Below, piece after piece: positions 25,113-34,018 of a stretch of 64,000 bases of DNA. The DNA comes from Cetobacterium sp050033475 (GTDB lineage Bacteria; Fusobacteriota; Fusobacteriia; Fusobacteriales; Fusobacteriaceae), in the NCBI RefSeq assembly GCF_050033475.1, contig NZ_CP188319.1, positions 1,364,001 to 1,428,000 on the forward strand, in the 5' to 3' direction. Position 1 is the first letter of the stretch, and each line of letters begins with the position of its first letter. The position numbers and the translations under genes are program-made. The notes beneath the pieces were generated by a model, which saw nothing but the letters and a program-made list of their open reading frames with translations, made no database searches and was not told where the DNA came from.

Positions 25113-26543
25113 ATGGAAGAAATTAAATCTAAAGATACTGAACATAAATCTTTTAGTTTTTCAAATGATAGATTAAAGTGGGTAGGATCCTTTGGGATTC
25201 TACTTGCTACAGGATTACTATGTAAGAAATTTAATTTAGATTCAAAGACATCTATATTTTTTATGGGAACATTATTTGCAATACTTTCTTGGTGTTTTTC
25301 TTTTTTACCAGATGCTATTACAGGATTATTACTGCCAATGATTTATATAGTTTTTAAAATCGCTTCTCCAGGAGTTGTTTTGAAACCTTGGACAACAACA
25401 ATTCCTTGGTTAGTTTTATCAGCAATGTTAATGTCTGCTATGTTAAATGAAACTGGAGTTATAAAAAGAATTGCTCTATGGAGTATGGCTAGATTTGGAA
25501 AGACTTTTGGCTTAATTTTATTTGGAATAACTTTGGCTGGGATTATAATAACACCATTTATTCCATCTGTTATAGCAAAAATAGTAATATTTAATATTAT
25601 AACTATGGGTTTAATTGAAACTTTAGATTATAAACCTAAAAGTTTAGAAGCAACATTAATTACTATGGCAGGATTTTTCGTAATTTCAACTTTTAGATTG
25701 GGATTTGCAACTGGGGATTCTGGGATTGTTATAGGATTAAACTATGCACAGGAAGTTACTGGAAAAGTTTTAACATGGATGGAATATTTAATACATAATT
25801 TACCTTACATAATATTATATACTTTTGGATCCTTAGGAGTACTTATTTTTCTAGGAAGAAAAATCACTCCTATATCTAAAGAAAAAAGAAATCTATTGAA
25901 AAAAAATTATGAAGATTTAGGAAAAGTAAAGGGAAAAGAAAAAGTAGCTTTTATTATAATGGGAATAGTTTTACTAACAATGGCAACAGAGAGTTTTCAT
26001 GGAGTTAATTCTGCTTGGGCATTGGTAATAATAACCTCATTATTTTTCTTACCTAAATTGAATTTACTAAATGGAGAAAGCCTAAAAAAAATAAATTTTT
26101 TACCTCTATTATTTATAGTAGGTGCTATGAGTATAGGAAATGTAGCTGAACAAACTCAAGCGATTGATTTAATAAAGAAAACCTTAGAACCATTTTTCAA
26201 GGGATCAACATTTTCTGTTATAGCAATGTCCTATTTAACAGGAATTTTATTAAATTTTTTACTTACACCTTTGGCAGCTTTATCTTCTTTTTCTCTTCCA
26301 CTTATTCAGCTAGGAATAGAAGGAGGGATAAATCCCTATGTAATGACATATATTTTCCAAGTTGCTTTAGATCAATATTTACTTCCCTATGAATTTGCAG
26401 GATTACTTTTGGTTTATACTTCCGGGTATATTTCATTAAAACTTTTAGTTAAGATATTATTAATAAGAATGGCTTTAGGATTAATAATTCTTTTAGTCGG
26501 AGCATATCCACTTTGGAATTTTCTTGGAATATTATTGGTTTAA
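25113..26543 (+). CDS. DASS-family (SLC13-like) sodium/anion transporter
   Basis: An inner-membrane symporter of 476 residues with about 11-12 hydrophobic segments. The family pattern is visible: early AxLSWCFSFLPDAITGLLLPM, then a first half ending around TPFIPSVIAKIVIFNI, and a second half with NFLLTPLAALSSFSLPLIQLG. Members carry di- and tricarboxylates, sulfate or sulfonates. In this operon an organic sulfate or sulfonate is a reasonable guess, but only from context. The start at 25113 follows TTGGAGG; the frame extends to a TTG at 25101 that is part of that site. Confidence 0.82.
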   Translation: MEEIKSKDTEHKSFSFSNDRLKWVGSFGILLATGLLCKKFNLDSKTSIFFMGTLFAILSWCFSFLPDAITGLLLPMIYIVFKIASPGVVLKPWTTTIPWLVLSAMLMSAMLNETGVIKRIALWSMARFGKTFGLILFGITLAGIIITPFIPSVIAKIVIFNIITMGLIETLDYKPKSLEATLITMAGFFVISTFRLGFATGDSGIVIGLNYAQEVTGKVLTWMEYLIHNLPYIILYTFGSLGVLIFLGRKITPISKEKRNLLKKNYEDLGKVKGKEKVAFIIMGIVLLTMATESFHGVNSAWALVIITSLFFLPKLNLLNGESLKKINFLPLLFIVGAMSIGNVAEQTQAIDLIKKTLEPFFKGSTFSVIAMSYLTGILLNFLLTPLAALSSFSLPLIQLGIEGGINPYVMTYIFQVALDQYLLPYEFAGLLLVYTSGYISLKLLVKILLIRMALGLIILLVGAYPLWNFLGILLV

Positions 26544-26547
26544 AATT

Positions 26548-26586
26548 AATTAGCTCTGTACTTTATTATGTACAGAGCTAATTTTA
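26548..26586. terminator. Bidirectional terminator
   Basis: A perfect 14-bp stem (26548-26561 with 26570-26583) closes an 8-base loop. A and T runs flank it on both sides. It separates the DASS operon from the convergent MacB-type operon. Confidence 0.88.
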
Positions 26587-27807
26587 TTCTGCCCTTAGGG
26601 CATCTATTGGATTTAATTTAGAAGCTTTCTTGGCAGGAGTAACTCCAAAGATTACTCCGATAAAAGTTGAAACTCCAAGGGATAATCCTATGGACAGTAG
26701 AGAAAATACTGGGGAAATTGCTACAAAGTGGCCAATTATTAAGGCTAAAACAATTCCAAGAATAACTCCGACCACTCCTCCGATACCTGTTAAAATAACA
26801 GATTCCATTAGAAATTGAATGAGAATATCTTTATTTGTAGCTCCAATGGCCTTTCGAATACCAATTTCCTTAGTTCGTTCTATGACACTTACAAGCATTA
26901 TATTCATAACTCCAATTCCTCCAACAAATAGAGAAATTCCAGCTACAAAGGTTATGAAAAGATTTAAGGTGCTTAAAATATTATCAAAGGAAGCGGCGGC
27001 ATTACTCATGGTTTCCACTTGATAAAGACCAGAAACCCCAGTTAATTCCTCTAGAACTTCATTGGCCATTTTCATATCTCCAGCAAGATTTTCTGGGTTG
27101 TTAGATTCTATAATTATGGAATTATATCCTCCAGTGGAAAGATCGTAAACCTTTCCATAGGTATTTAAAGGAACTCTAAAAAATCTCGGGATTCTACGAC
27201 CACCCATTACCTTAATCAATTCCTCCAAGGGATTTTGAAATATTCCAGTTATTTTATATGTTATGGGAGCACTTTTTCTATCCATGGCAAAGGATAGAGT
27301 GTTTCCCAGGGCATTCTCTGGACTTCCGAAGAGACTTGTGGCAGTTAAATTGTCCATGACAAGATTCTTTTCTCCATTTTTATATTCAAAGGGTAGAAAT
27401 CCTCTTCCAAGAATATAATTAACCTTATCTATCTGTTCATACTCAGGAGTTGTAGCCACAAGATTTATCATTTCCATTCTTTTTCCAATTCTCATGAAAA
27501 CTCTCTTGGTCACATTGGCACTGATATTTTTAAAAATCTTTTTTTCCTTAAGAATATCTATAATTTCAGGTTCTAAAAGATACTTCCATCTAAATTCCTC
27601 ATCATTTTTATCTACGGAAACTGTGAATTTACCATAGCCCCCTTCTTTTAAATCCCCTGTTATATTTTGTTGTCCACCTTTACCAATGGCAGACATGGTA
27701 ATTACAGAGGAAATTCCTATTATTATTCCAAGCATAGTTAGGAAGGACCTAACTTTATTTCCTTTTAAATTTTGAATGGCTCCCTTTAAGGTTTCTAAAA
27801 AATTCAT
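26584..27807 (-). CDS. MacB-type ABC transporter permease
   Basis: 407 residues with the FtsX/MacB layout: one transmembrane segment near 20-45, a large extracytoplasmic domain (about 50-270) and three C-terminal transmembrane segments beginning near 280. The motifs KVRSFLTMLGIIIGI at the first segment and IVLVSVIERTKEIGIRKAIGA-type sequence near 305-325 are typical. With the ATPase, adaptor and TolC-like protein encoded upstream it should form a tripartite pump that moves substrates from the periplasm out. Overlaps the ATPase gene by 4 bases. The cargo, for example a peptide or drug, is unknown. Confidence 0.9.
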   Translation of the reverse strand: MNFLETLKGAIQNLKGNKVRSFLTMLGIIIGISSVITMSAIGKGGQQNITGDLKEGGYGKFTVSVDKNDEEFRWKYLLEPEIIDILKEKKIFKNISANVTKRVFMRIGKRMEMINLVATTPEYEQIDKVNYILGRGFLPFEYKNGEKNLVMDNLTATSLFGSPENALGNTLSFAMDRKSAPITYKITGIFQNPLEELIKVMGGRRIPRFFRVPLNTYGKVYDLSTGGYNSIIIESNNPENLAGDMKMANEVLEELTGVSGLYQVETMSNAAASFDNILSTLNLFITFVAGISLFVGGIGVMNIMLVSVIERTKEIGIRKAIGATNKDILIQFLMESVILTGIGGVVGVILGIVLALIIGHFVAISPVFSLLSIGLSLGVSTFIGVIFGVTPAKKASKLNPIDALRAE

Positions 27808-28481
27808 GGATTTCTCACATCCTCTATAATTTCCCCATCTTTGAATCGAATAATTCTTTTACAAGCTTTTCCAACTTCAGGTTCATGGGTTACAATTACT
27901 ATGGTTTTTCCTTGATCATTTAATTCTTGAAAAAGGCCCATGATTTCCTTTTCAGAAGCACTATCTAAATTTCCTGTAGGTTCATCAGCTAAGATAATTG
28001 CAGGTTCATTGATTAAAGCTCTGGCAATGGCAACTCTTTGTCTTTGTCCCCCTGAAAGTTCATTGGGCTTATGATGAATTCTATCTCCAAGACCTACCTT
28101 TGCTAAAACCTCTGTGGCCCTTTGAATTCTTTCTCTATGGGGAATACCTCCATAGACCAAGGGAAGTTCAACGTTTTCCAAGGCTGAAAGTTTAGAAAGA
28201 AGATTGAAGGATTGGAAAACAAAGCCTATTTTTTTATTTCTTATTTTTGAAAGATCCTCATCCTTCAGTTGAGAAATGGAAATATCATCTAAAATATAGG
28301 TTCCATCAAAGGTATGATCTAGACAACCAAGAATATTCATCATGGTAGATTTTCCACTTCCACTGCTTCCCATTATGGCTACAAACTCTCCCCTTTCAAT
28401 AAAAAAATTTATATTTTTAAGGGCATGGAGTTTCATTTGACCATTGATATAATATTTATCTAAATTTTTAATTTCTATCAT
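27804..28481 (-). CDS. MacB/LolD-type ABC transporter ATPase
   Basis: 225 residues, a stand-alone ATPase of the MacB/LolD/FtsE class. Walker A GSSGSGKST is near residue 38, signature LSGGQRQRVAIARAL near 140, Walker B IILADEPTGNLD near 160 and switch His in VTHEP. It lies between the permease and adaptor genes with 4-base overlaps on both sides, so the subunits should be made in fixed ratio. In E. coli MacB the ATPase and permease are fused; here they are separate, as is common in Gram-positive and fusobacterial operons. Confidence 0.92.
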   Translation of the reverse strand: MIEIKNLDKYYINGQMKLHALKNINFFIERGEFVAIMGSSGSGKSTMMNILGCLDHTFDGTYILDDISISQLKDEDLSKIRNKKIGFVFQSFNLLSKLSALENVELPLVYGGIPHRERIQRATEVLAKVGLGDRIHHKPNELSGGQRQRVAIARALINEPAIILADEPTGNLDSASEKEIMGLFQELNDQGKTIVIVTHEPEVGKACKRIIRFKDGEIIEDVRNP

Positions 28482-29590
28482 GAATTTTTCTTACCCTTTC
28501 TATCTTTGGTATTTTCAGGAGAGGACAGATCTATGGTAACTTTATCCCCAGGAAGCAAGGTATATTCTGGGTTTGTCAAATATATTTCCTTTGTGGTAAG
28601 TCCCTTCAATATGGCAACTTTATCTCCCTTTAAGTCTTTAAATTCCACAGTTCTTTTTTCTAAAATTCCATTGGAATCAGATATGAACATGAAATAATTT
28701 TTTTCTTCCTTGTCAAAAAGTAGTGCTGTGGCAGGAACTATAATTTCAGGATTATCCTTTCCAAGATAGATTCTAGAGGATACCTTAAATCCAGGAACTA
28801 TATGAGGAATTTCCTCTGTGGGCTTAACTTCAACCTTTAAAATATTTTCTGAGGTTGTTTTTGAAACTTGAGCAACTCTGGAAATTTTTGTAATTTTTCC
28901 AGGATAGGATATTTTCTTTTCAAAAACCTCAGGTTTTATAATTAAATTTTGCCCCAATTTAATCTCCTTAACATCATATTCAGGAACTTCTAAAATAATT
29001 TTTATATCAGACAGATCAGCTAGCTCCAAAAGAGGGTCGTCAGTATTTACAGAATAATTTTCCTGAGCATAGAGAGTTGTAATAGTTCCGCTAACAGGAC
29101 TTTGGATTTTTTCCACAGTCTTTTCCAAATCTTCCTGGTAGTATTCAATATTAATTTTTGAAATTTTAATTTCTTCCTCTAGTTCCTTTACTGAATTTCC
29201 AGAGGCTCCTCCAATTTTATTTAATTCCTTGGTTATTTTATAATTTCTTTGAAGCTTAGAAAGGTTTATTTTTTCCTTCTCCAAATTTCTTTTTATATTA
29301 TTTCTTTCAGTTTCATCAAAGGTCATAAGGACTTGTCCCTTTTCCACAAAGTCTCCCTCTTGGACAAATACAGTTTTAACCTTTAATTTTTTATTTACAA
29401 ATATTTTTTTACTATCATTTGCCTCTACAAATCCAGTTACATCAATGAAACCAGTAGTTGTATCTAAGGTTGCTTTTTGAGCCCTATGGGTAACTTCCTT
29501 GATTGTAGATTTAGTTGATTTTTTCTCTCCACAGGCTCCTAGGGATAGTAAAATTCCCAGTATTAATATAGATGAAAATAATTTCTTCAT
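28478..29590 (-). CDS. MacA-like periplasmic adaptor lipoprotein (RND/HlyD family)
   Basis: 370 residues. The N-terminus is a lipoprotein signal with lipobox SLGAC (Cys20), so it is anchored in a membrane from the periplasmic side. The body has the usual adaptor order: a first barrel-sandwich half near 70-110 (VFVQEGDFVEKGQVLMTFD), an alpha hairpin of about 70 residues, the second half (SPVSGTITTLYAQENYSV near 165) and a beta-barrel with PGFKVSSRIYLG near 270. It bridges the MacB-type permease to the TolC-like channel encoded next to it. The lysine-rich C-terminal tail is short. Confidence 0.9.
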   Translation of the reverse strand: MKKLFSSILILGILLSLGACGEKKSTKSTIKEVTHRAQKATLDTTTGFIDVTGFVEANDSKKIFVNKKLKVKTVFVQEGDFVEKGQVLMTFDETERNNIKRNLEKEKINLSKLQRNYKITKELNKIGGASGNSVKELEEEIKISKINIEYYQEDLEKTVEKIQSPVSGTITTLYAQENYSVNTDDPLLELADLSDIKIILEVPEYDVKEIKLGQNLIIKPEVFEKKISYPGKITKISRVAQVSKTTSENILKVEVKPTEEIPHIVPGFKVSSRIYLGKDNPEIIVPATALLFDKEEKNYFMFISDSNGILEKRTVEFKDLKGDKVAILKGLTTKEIYLTNPEYTLLPGDKVTIDLSSPENTKDRKGKKNS

Positions 29591-30828
29591 TAAATTTCTC
29601 CCCTCACAATTATTTCATAGATATATGCATTTAAAGAGTTTTTAGCTTTCTCCTCTTGAACTTGAAGTTGAAGATAGTCATCAAAGGATTCCATAACCTC
29701 TGTATAGCTAACTTTTCCCAGAGAATTCTCCAATTTTTTTATTTCATATTTGGATTTTTCCAAAGAAACTCTATTTTGCAAAACAAGAAACTCCTTTTCT
29801 AAGGTATAAAAATTATCTTGAATTTTATATCTTTCCCCTAGAGTTTCTTGAGATTTTTGAGTATAGGTGACTTCCTGCTCTCTAAGAGTTCCTTCTTGGT
29901 CTGTAAGATCTATATCCTCATGGAAAAGATCCTTGGAAAATTTTAGAAATATTCTATTTTCATCTTTATTTCTTTCAAGTCCTAGGGAAATATCAGGGAT
30001 GGAATTATCATATTTTAAATATTTAATATTTTCCTTTGTAAGCTCCTTCTCTAAATCTAATTTTTGAAGTTGTTTCTCTCCCACTTGGGAAATATATTTT
30101 TCCAGATTATTTTTTCTAGGATTTAAATCCTTAAGAGTTTTATCCTTTAAGGTAATTCCATAGTCATAGTAGAATCGCCCTATGATTTTATTTAAAATTT
30201 GTTCAATATTTTTTATCTCTAAATTGATATTGTTATAGGTTACCATAAGACTATCTAAATCTATTTTAGCAATATGATCCAATTGATAGGATTTTTCTAA
30301 AATCTTTTTTTCCTTTTCTAGGGTTTTTAAAGCATTTTTCTTTAATTTTAATTCAAATTGATTGTCCTTATAGGTTTTATAAAGATTTATAAGATTTAAC
30401 TTTTGATTCTCTAGACCTTGTTTCCATTGAAGTTCTGTAATATTTCTAGAAACCTTAAGTTTATTTAATTGACTATCTTCCTTGGAGAAAACCCAATCCT
30501 TTAAACTTTTTTCAACACCAAAGGTAGCCCTATCATCTTGATTTTTTTTCTTCTCCCCTTGAACATAAAAATCTCCATAGGAAAGGGTACCCTTCATGGT
30601 ATAAACCTTTTCTTCATCTTTATAGTCAGAATCTCCAGCTACATTGACTCCATTATATTTTCCAGCTTTGTAGATATTCTTCTTAATATCATCTCTTTGA
30701 TTTTTAATTTGAAATATTTTATTTTCATAGGATGTTTTATCCAATTGGTTTAGAAGATCATCTAAAGTAACTTCTTGGGAATAAAGAAGTTTACTTATGA
30801 GTAAGGTCATCACCAGATATTTTTTCAT
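29590..30828 (-). CDS. TolC-like outer membrane efflux protein
   Basis: 412 residues with a signal peptide (MKKYLVMTLLISKLLYSQ) and long alpha-helical, charged, coiled-coil-forming stretches in two repeats, as in outer membrane factors; leucine and lysine-rich helices cover about 95-225 and 280-400. It is encoded in the same operon as the adaptor and MacB parts. The start at 30828 is chosen because GAGGAG precedes it and a signal peptide follows; the frame is open to 30882, inside the kinase gene. It still overlaps the end of the kinase gene by 38 bases. Sequence identity to E. coli TolC looks low. Confidence 0.8.
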   Translation of the reverse strand: MKKYLVMTLLISKLLYSQEVTLDDLLNQLDKTSYENKIFQIKNQRDDIKKNIYKAGKYNGVNVAGDSDYKDEEKVYTMKGTLSYGDFYVQGEKKKNQDDRATFGVEKSLKDWVFSKEDSQLNKLKVSRNITELQWKQGLENQKLNLINLYKTYKDNQFELKLKKNALKTLEKEKKILEKSYQLDHIAKIDLDSLMVTYNNINLEIKNIEQILNKIIGRFYYDYGITLKDKTLKDLNPRKNNLEKYISQVGEKQLQKLDLEKELTKENIKYLKYDNSIPDISLGLERNKDENRIFLKFSKDLFHEDIDLTDQEGTLREQEVTYTQKSQETLGERYKIQDNFYTLEKEFLVLQNRVSLEKSKYEIKKLENSLGKVSYTEVMESFDDYLQLQVQEEKAKNSLNAYIYEIIVRGEI

Positions 30829-32089
30829 TTCTCTCTCCTCTAAGCAAAATTTTAAAAATAACTTCTCCAGTTTTTTCTTCATAATAGAATTGATATTCCA
30901 GGGATAAATTTCTTAATATTTCAGAAACAACAGATAGACCTAAACCTGTTCCTCCATATTTTCTAATTTTCTTATCCTTTTTCTTAGAAAAGGGTTTGAA
31001 ATATTCCTGGAAATTTTCTTCCTTTAAATCATCACTGGTATTTTTTATCACAATTTCATTTTCATTTAAAATTATATCTATTTTCTTTCTTAAATCTACA
31101 TAGGCCAAGGCGTTAATAATAATATTATTCAGTGCTCGACCAAGTAATTTTCTATCACTTTCTAAATAAATATCTTCTAATTTAAGATTTAAAGTAATGG
31201 TATTAACTCTAAAATCTACCACATATCTAGAAAGAATATTTTCTAATAATTTTTTAAGTGAAATATTTTCTTTTTTAATTTCAATGTATCCTGACTCCAT
31301 TTTAGAATAAAAGAGAAGCTCTTGAACTAAGGCATTTATATTGAAAGCTTCCTTGCTAATATTCACACAGATACTTGGAATTTCCTCAGGAGAAATAATT
31401 CCATCTAAAATTGCTTCACTGTAGCCATCAATTATAGCCACTGGGGTTTTTAATTCATGGGTAACATTGGAAATGAAATTTTTTCTAAATATTTCAGATT
31501 GTTTTTGTTTTTCCAATTCCTTTTTCAATTGGTCATTTAGAGCTAAAAGTTCTGATTCTATAGGTCGTCCCATTCTCATAGAAAGTTTATAGGCTACATA
31601 TAAATTAAAGGGAATACTAAATATGATAATATAGATGAAAAATTTAAGAGTAGAAGCTATTACCTCTGTAATCGGTGCTACAGATGCTGTAACAATCAGC
31701 AATTTTTCAGAATCTACTTTTTTTATTAAAATAATCCTATTGATATTATCCCTTCCAACTTGGGTTTCTATAATTTCTTGAGAATTTTTTAATCTCTCCT
31801 CCAACTCTTCCTGGGAAATTTTCAAGGGATGAAACTTTTTAAATTTATTTTCTCCTTCAAGAACATTGAGGGGCAATTCTCTTAAAAAAATTCCCTTTTG
31901 CTGAGAATTTTCCCGAAGAGAAAAATAATTTTTATGATTATATTCCTTAGCAAGGGTTGCCAATTCCTTCTTCTTTAGAGAAATTTGATAATCTTCTAAA
32001 AAAAGATAATTAATTAAAACATAGAGTCCAATGAATCCATAGGTTAAACAATTTAAAAATAAAAATATTTTAAAGGATATTCGTTTCAT
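30791..32089 (-). CDS. Sensor histidine kinase of the efflux operon
   Basis: 432 residues: transmembrane segment near 8-28, an extracytoplasmic sensor of about 110 residues, a second transmembrane segment near 142-162, HisKA with NFISNVTHELKTPVAIIDG near 205-223, and an ATPase domain (N box NNIIINALAY, the degenerate G1 region around KNTSDDLKEENF, and GGTGLGLSVV). It is paired with the response regulator directly upstream (4-base overlap) and overlaps the TolC-like gene, so the pump is probably induced by an envelope signal that this kinase detects. Confidence 0.9.
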   Translation of the reverse strand: MKRISFKIFLFLNCLTYGFIGLYVLINYLFLEDYQISLKKKELATLAKEYNHKNYFSLRENSQQKGIFLRELPLNVLEGENKFKKFHPLKISQEELEERLKNSQEIIETQVGRDNINRIILIKKVDSEKLLIVTASVAPITEVIASTLKFFIYIIIFSIPFNLYVAYKLSMRMGRPIESELLALNDQLKKELEKQKQSEIFRKNFISNVTHELKTPVAIIDGYSEAILDGIISPEEIPSICVNISKEAFNINALVQELLFYSKMESGYIEIKKENISLKKLLENILSRYVVDFRVNTITLNLKLEDIYLESDRKLLGRALNNIIINALAYVDLRKKIDIILNENEIVIKNTSDDLKEENFQEYFKPFSKKKDKKIRKYGGTGLGLSVVSEILRNLSLEYQFYYEEKTGEVIFKILLRGERNEKISGDDLTHK

Positions 32090-32745
32090 AAATCACTCTC
32101 CTGAAATTTATATCCAATACCTCTAATTGTTTTTATATAGTTTTCTCCCACTTGTTTTCTCAAAAGTTTTACTTGGGTATCTACCACTCTAGAATCCACA
32201 TTGAAATCAGTGGGCCAAATACTATTTAAAATTTGCTCTCTGGTTAAAACTAAATTTTTATTTAAAATAAAATACATTAGAAGGGCAAAACCCTTATTAC
32301 CTAAATTTAACTCCTGGCCATTTTTACGAACAGAGTAATTTTTTTCATCTATTTCCAAATCTCCTATTTTTTCTAGGAAGGAAACCTTGCTTTTTCTTTT
32401 AAGTATAGATTCTATTCTTGTCATTAAAACCTTTGGTTTAAAAGGTTTTGTTACATAATCATGGGCACCTAATTCTAATCCCTTCACTTCATCTTCCTCA
32501 TCACCACAGGCTGTGAGCATAATAACTGGTACAGAAGTGTTTTTAATTTCATTAAAAACATCCCATCCTTGTATCCCAGGGAGCATTATATCTAGAAGAA
32601 CTAAGGAAAAATTATCCTCTGAAAATTTTTCCAATCCCATTTCCCCAGTGGAAGCTTCGGTGACTGAATAACCTTCCTTTTCTAAATAACGACGAAGAAT
32701 ATCCCGAAGTAAATCCTCATCCTCAATTATTAAAATCTTTTTCAT
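32086..32745 (-). CDS. OmpR-family response regulator of the efflux operon
   Basis: 219 residues: receiver domain with acidic pocket at 9-10, phospho-acceptor Asp52 in LVLLDIMLPG, Thr in VIMLTA and Lys in YVTKPF; then a winged-helix DNA-binding domain from about residue 125 with ILNSIWPTDFNVDSRVVDTQVKLLRKQVG and the terminal IRGIGYKF. It is the first gene of the operon, with GGGGGA before the ATG. Tandem 11-bp repeats about 45 bases upstream are likely its own binding site, implying autoregulation of the whole operon. Confidence 0.93.
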   Translation of the reverse strand: MKKILIIEDEDLLRDILRRYLEKEGYSVTEASTGEMGLEKFSEDNFSLVLLDIMLPGIQGWDVFNEIKNTSVPVIMLTACGDEEDEVKGLELGAHDYVTKPFKPKVLMTRIESILKRKSKVSFLEKIGDLEIDEKNYSVRKNGQELNLGNKGFALLMYFILNKNLVLTREQILNSIWPTDFNVDSRVVDTQVKLLRKQVGENYIKTIRGIGYKFQESDL

Positions 32746-32789
32746 TTTAATCCCCCAAATAGTTTTGATAATTTATTTTATTTTCTCTT

Positions 32790-32811
32790 TGTGTATTTTA
32801 TGTGTATTTTA
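32790..32811 (-). promoter_or_regulatory. Two tandem 11-bp repeats, probable response-regulator binding site
   Basis: Read on the minus strand the unit TAAAATACACA occurs twice in direct succession, with no mismatch and no gap, 45 to 66 bases before the response regulator start. Direct repeats phased by 11 bp are the standard target form of OmpR-type dimers. An AT-rich -10 region (TAAAAT) lies downstream. Confidence 0.65.
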
Positions 32812-32816
32812 ACATA

Positions 32817-32846
32817 AAAAAAGGTAGAGAATGAACTCTACCTTTT
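32817..32846 (-). terminator. Terminator of the DUF554 gene
   Basis: The 10-bp stem AAAGGTAGAG (32820-32829) pairs with 32836-32845 around a 6-base loop; on the minus strand it is followed by seven T. It overlaps the stop codon of the DUF554 gene and lies just upstream of the response-regulator promoter region. Confidence 0.85.
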
Positions 32847-33516
32847 AAAGAACAATATATTTTTCTAATTCCATTAAAATTGGTACAAAAATAATAGCTG
32901 GTAAAAAATTAGCTACTTTAAATTTGCTTAAGCCAATGATATTTAAACCTAGAGCTATTATTGCCAGAGAACCAACAGAAGTTATTTCTCCAATGGTTCT
33001 TTCTGTCAATATTGGTTCTAAAAATTTAGCAGATAAAACCAATAGACCCTGGAAAATGAAAACAAAGATACTTGAAAAAATCACTCCTATCCCCAAAGTT
33101 GCAGAAAGCATAAGAGAAGAGATTAAATCTAAAAATGATTTAGTGTAAAGCATTTTGTTATCTCCAGTGAGTCCTGCATTTAAAGAACCAATTATAGTCA
33201 TAGCTCCCATTGTAAATAGTAAACTACTGGTAATAAAAGCAGTGGAAAAATTCCCTGAAGAATTTTTAGGAACTAATTTTTTAATTTTTCCATCTAAATC
33301 TAGAAACTCTCCTAAAAAAGTCCCAAGAATTATTGAACCTATTAAAATTAATGGATTTTCACCCTTTAAAGTTCCAGAAATTCCCAGGGAAAGAGTACAC
33401 AATCCTATTCCACCCATAATGGATGAAATATATTTTTCTGATATTTTATTTTTAAATATCAATCCGAAAAAGCTTCCTATTAAAACAGCTAAGGTATTTA
33501 CAATGACTCCCAACAT
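32845..33516 (-). CDS. DUF554 membrane protein (YdfK-like)
   Basis: 223 residues with six or seven hydrophobic segments, starting MLGVIVNTLAVLIGSFFGL, which is the characteristic opening of DUF554 proteins, with a glycine-rich second segment (IMGGIGLCTLSLGI) and ALGLNIIGLSKFKVANFLPAI near the C-terminus. It is an inner-membrane protein of unknown transport function. The start at 33516 follows AGGGGTG; a GTG at 33525 lies within that site. Single gene with its own terminator. Confidence 0.85.
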   Translation of the reverse strand: MLGVIVNTLAVLIGSFFGLIFKNKISEKYISSIMGGIGLCTLSLGISGTLKGENPLILIGSIILGTFLGEFLDLDGKIKKLVPKNSSGNFSTAFITSSLLFTMGAMTIIGSLNAGLTGDNKMLYTKSFLDLISSLMLSATLGIGVIFSSIFVFIFQGLLVLSAKFLEPILTERTIGEITSVGSLAIIALGLNIIGLSKFKVANFLPAIIFVPILMELEKYIVL

Positions 33517-33580
33517 AGAACTCACCCCTAAAATATTTATTTTAGTAAGTATAGTTTATAATGGAAAAAAAATCAAAATA

Positions 33581-33892
33581 TTATTTTTTATATTGAATAG
33601 GATCTATTAATACATACTCTATAGGATCTTCAGAGTTATACTTTAGTTTCAATACTTGATTGTCTATAGGTTCTTCTTTTAAATCCATATAAAATTGAGA
33701 TATGGTATCTGTTTTATTTCCATCGGTTTCTATTTTATAGGAAAATTCACATCCATAGATACCTTGATCCAATTGGGTAACTTGTGATATGGTTCCTGTG
33801 GATATTTTCCAAGGATTTTTTGATTCTGAACATTTAGTTAATAGAAAAATACCTATTATTCCTATGATCATCAGTGATAAAATTTTTTTCAT
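33581..33892 (-). CDS. Small lipoprotein of unknown function
   Basis: 103 residues. A lipoprotein signal is evident: MKKILSLMIIGIIGIFLLTKC with the lipobox ending at Cys21, followed by SESKN. The mature part of about 80 residues looks all-beta (TGTISQVTQLDQGIYGCEFSYKI, then LKLKYNSEDPIEYVLIDP), reminiscent of small DUF3592-like or OB-like exported domains, but I cannot place it. GGGAGG precedes the ATG. It is monocistronic and divergent from the DNA repair gene. Confidence 0.7.
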   Translation of the reverse strand: MKKILSLMIIGIIGIFLLTKCSESKNPWKISTGTISQVTQLDQGIYGCEFSYKIETDGNKTDTISQFYMDLKEEPIDNQVLKLKYNSEDPIEYVLIDPIQYKK

Positions 33893-34018
33893 GGTGACCT
33901 CCCTTTAAATATAGTATAATTAAAACATATTTTTTAAAGTATTATTTAAAAATACACAAACATAGTTATTTAATAGCATAAAAATAAAATATTTAAACGC
34001 AAAGAAAAAGGAGAAAAT

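Noticed and set aside
29867..30067. Short plus-strand frames within the efflux operon
   Set aside because: Shadows of minus-strand genes; no ribosome binding sites and no independent support.
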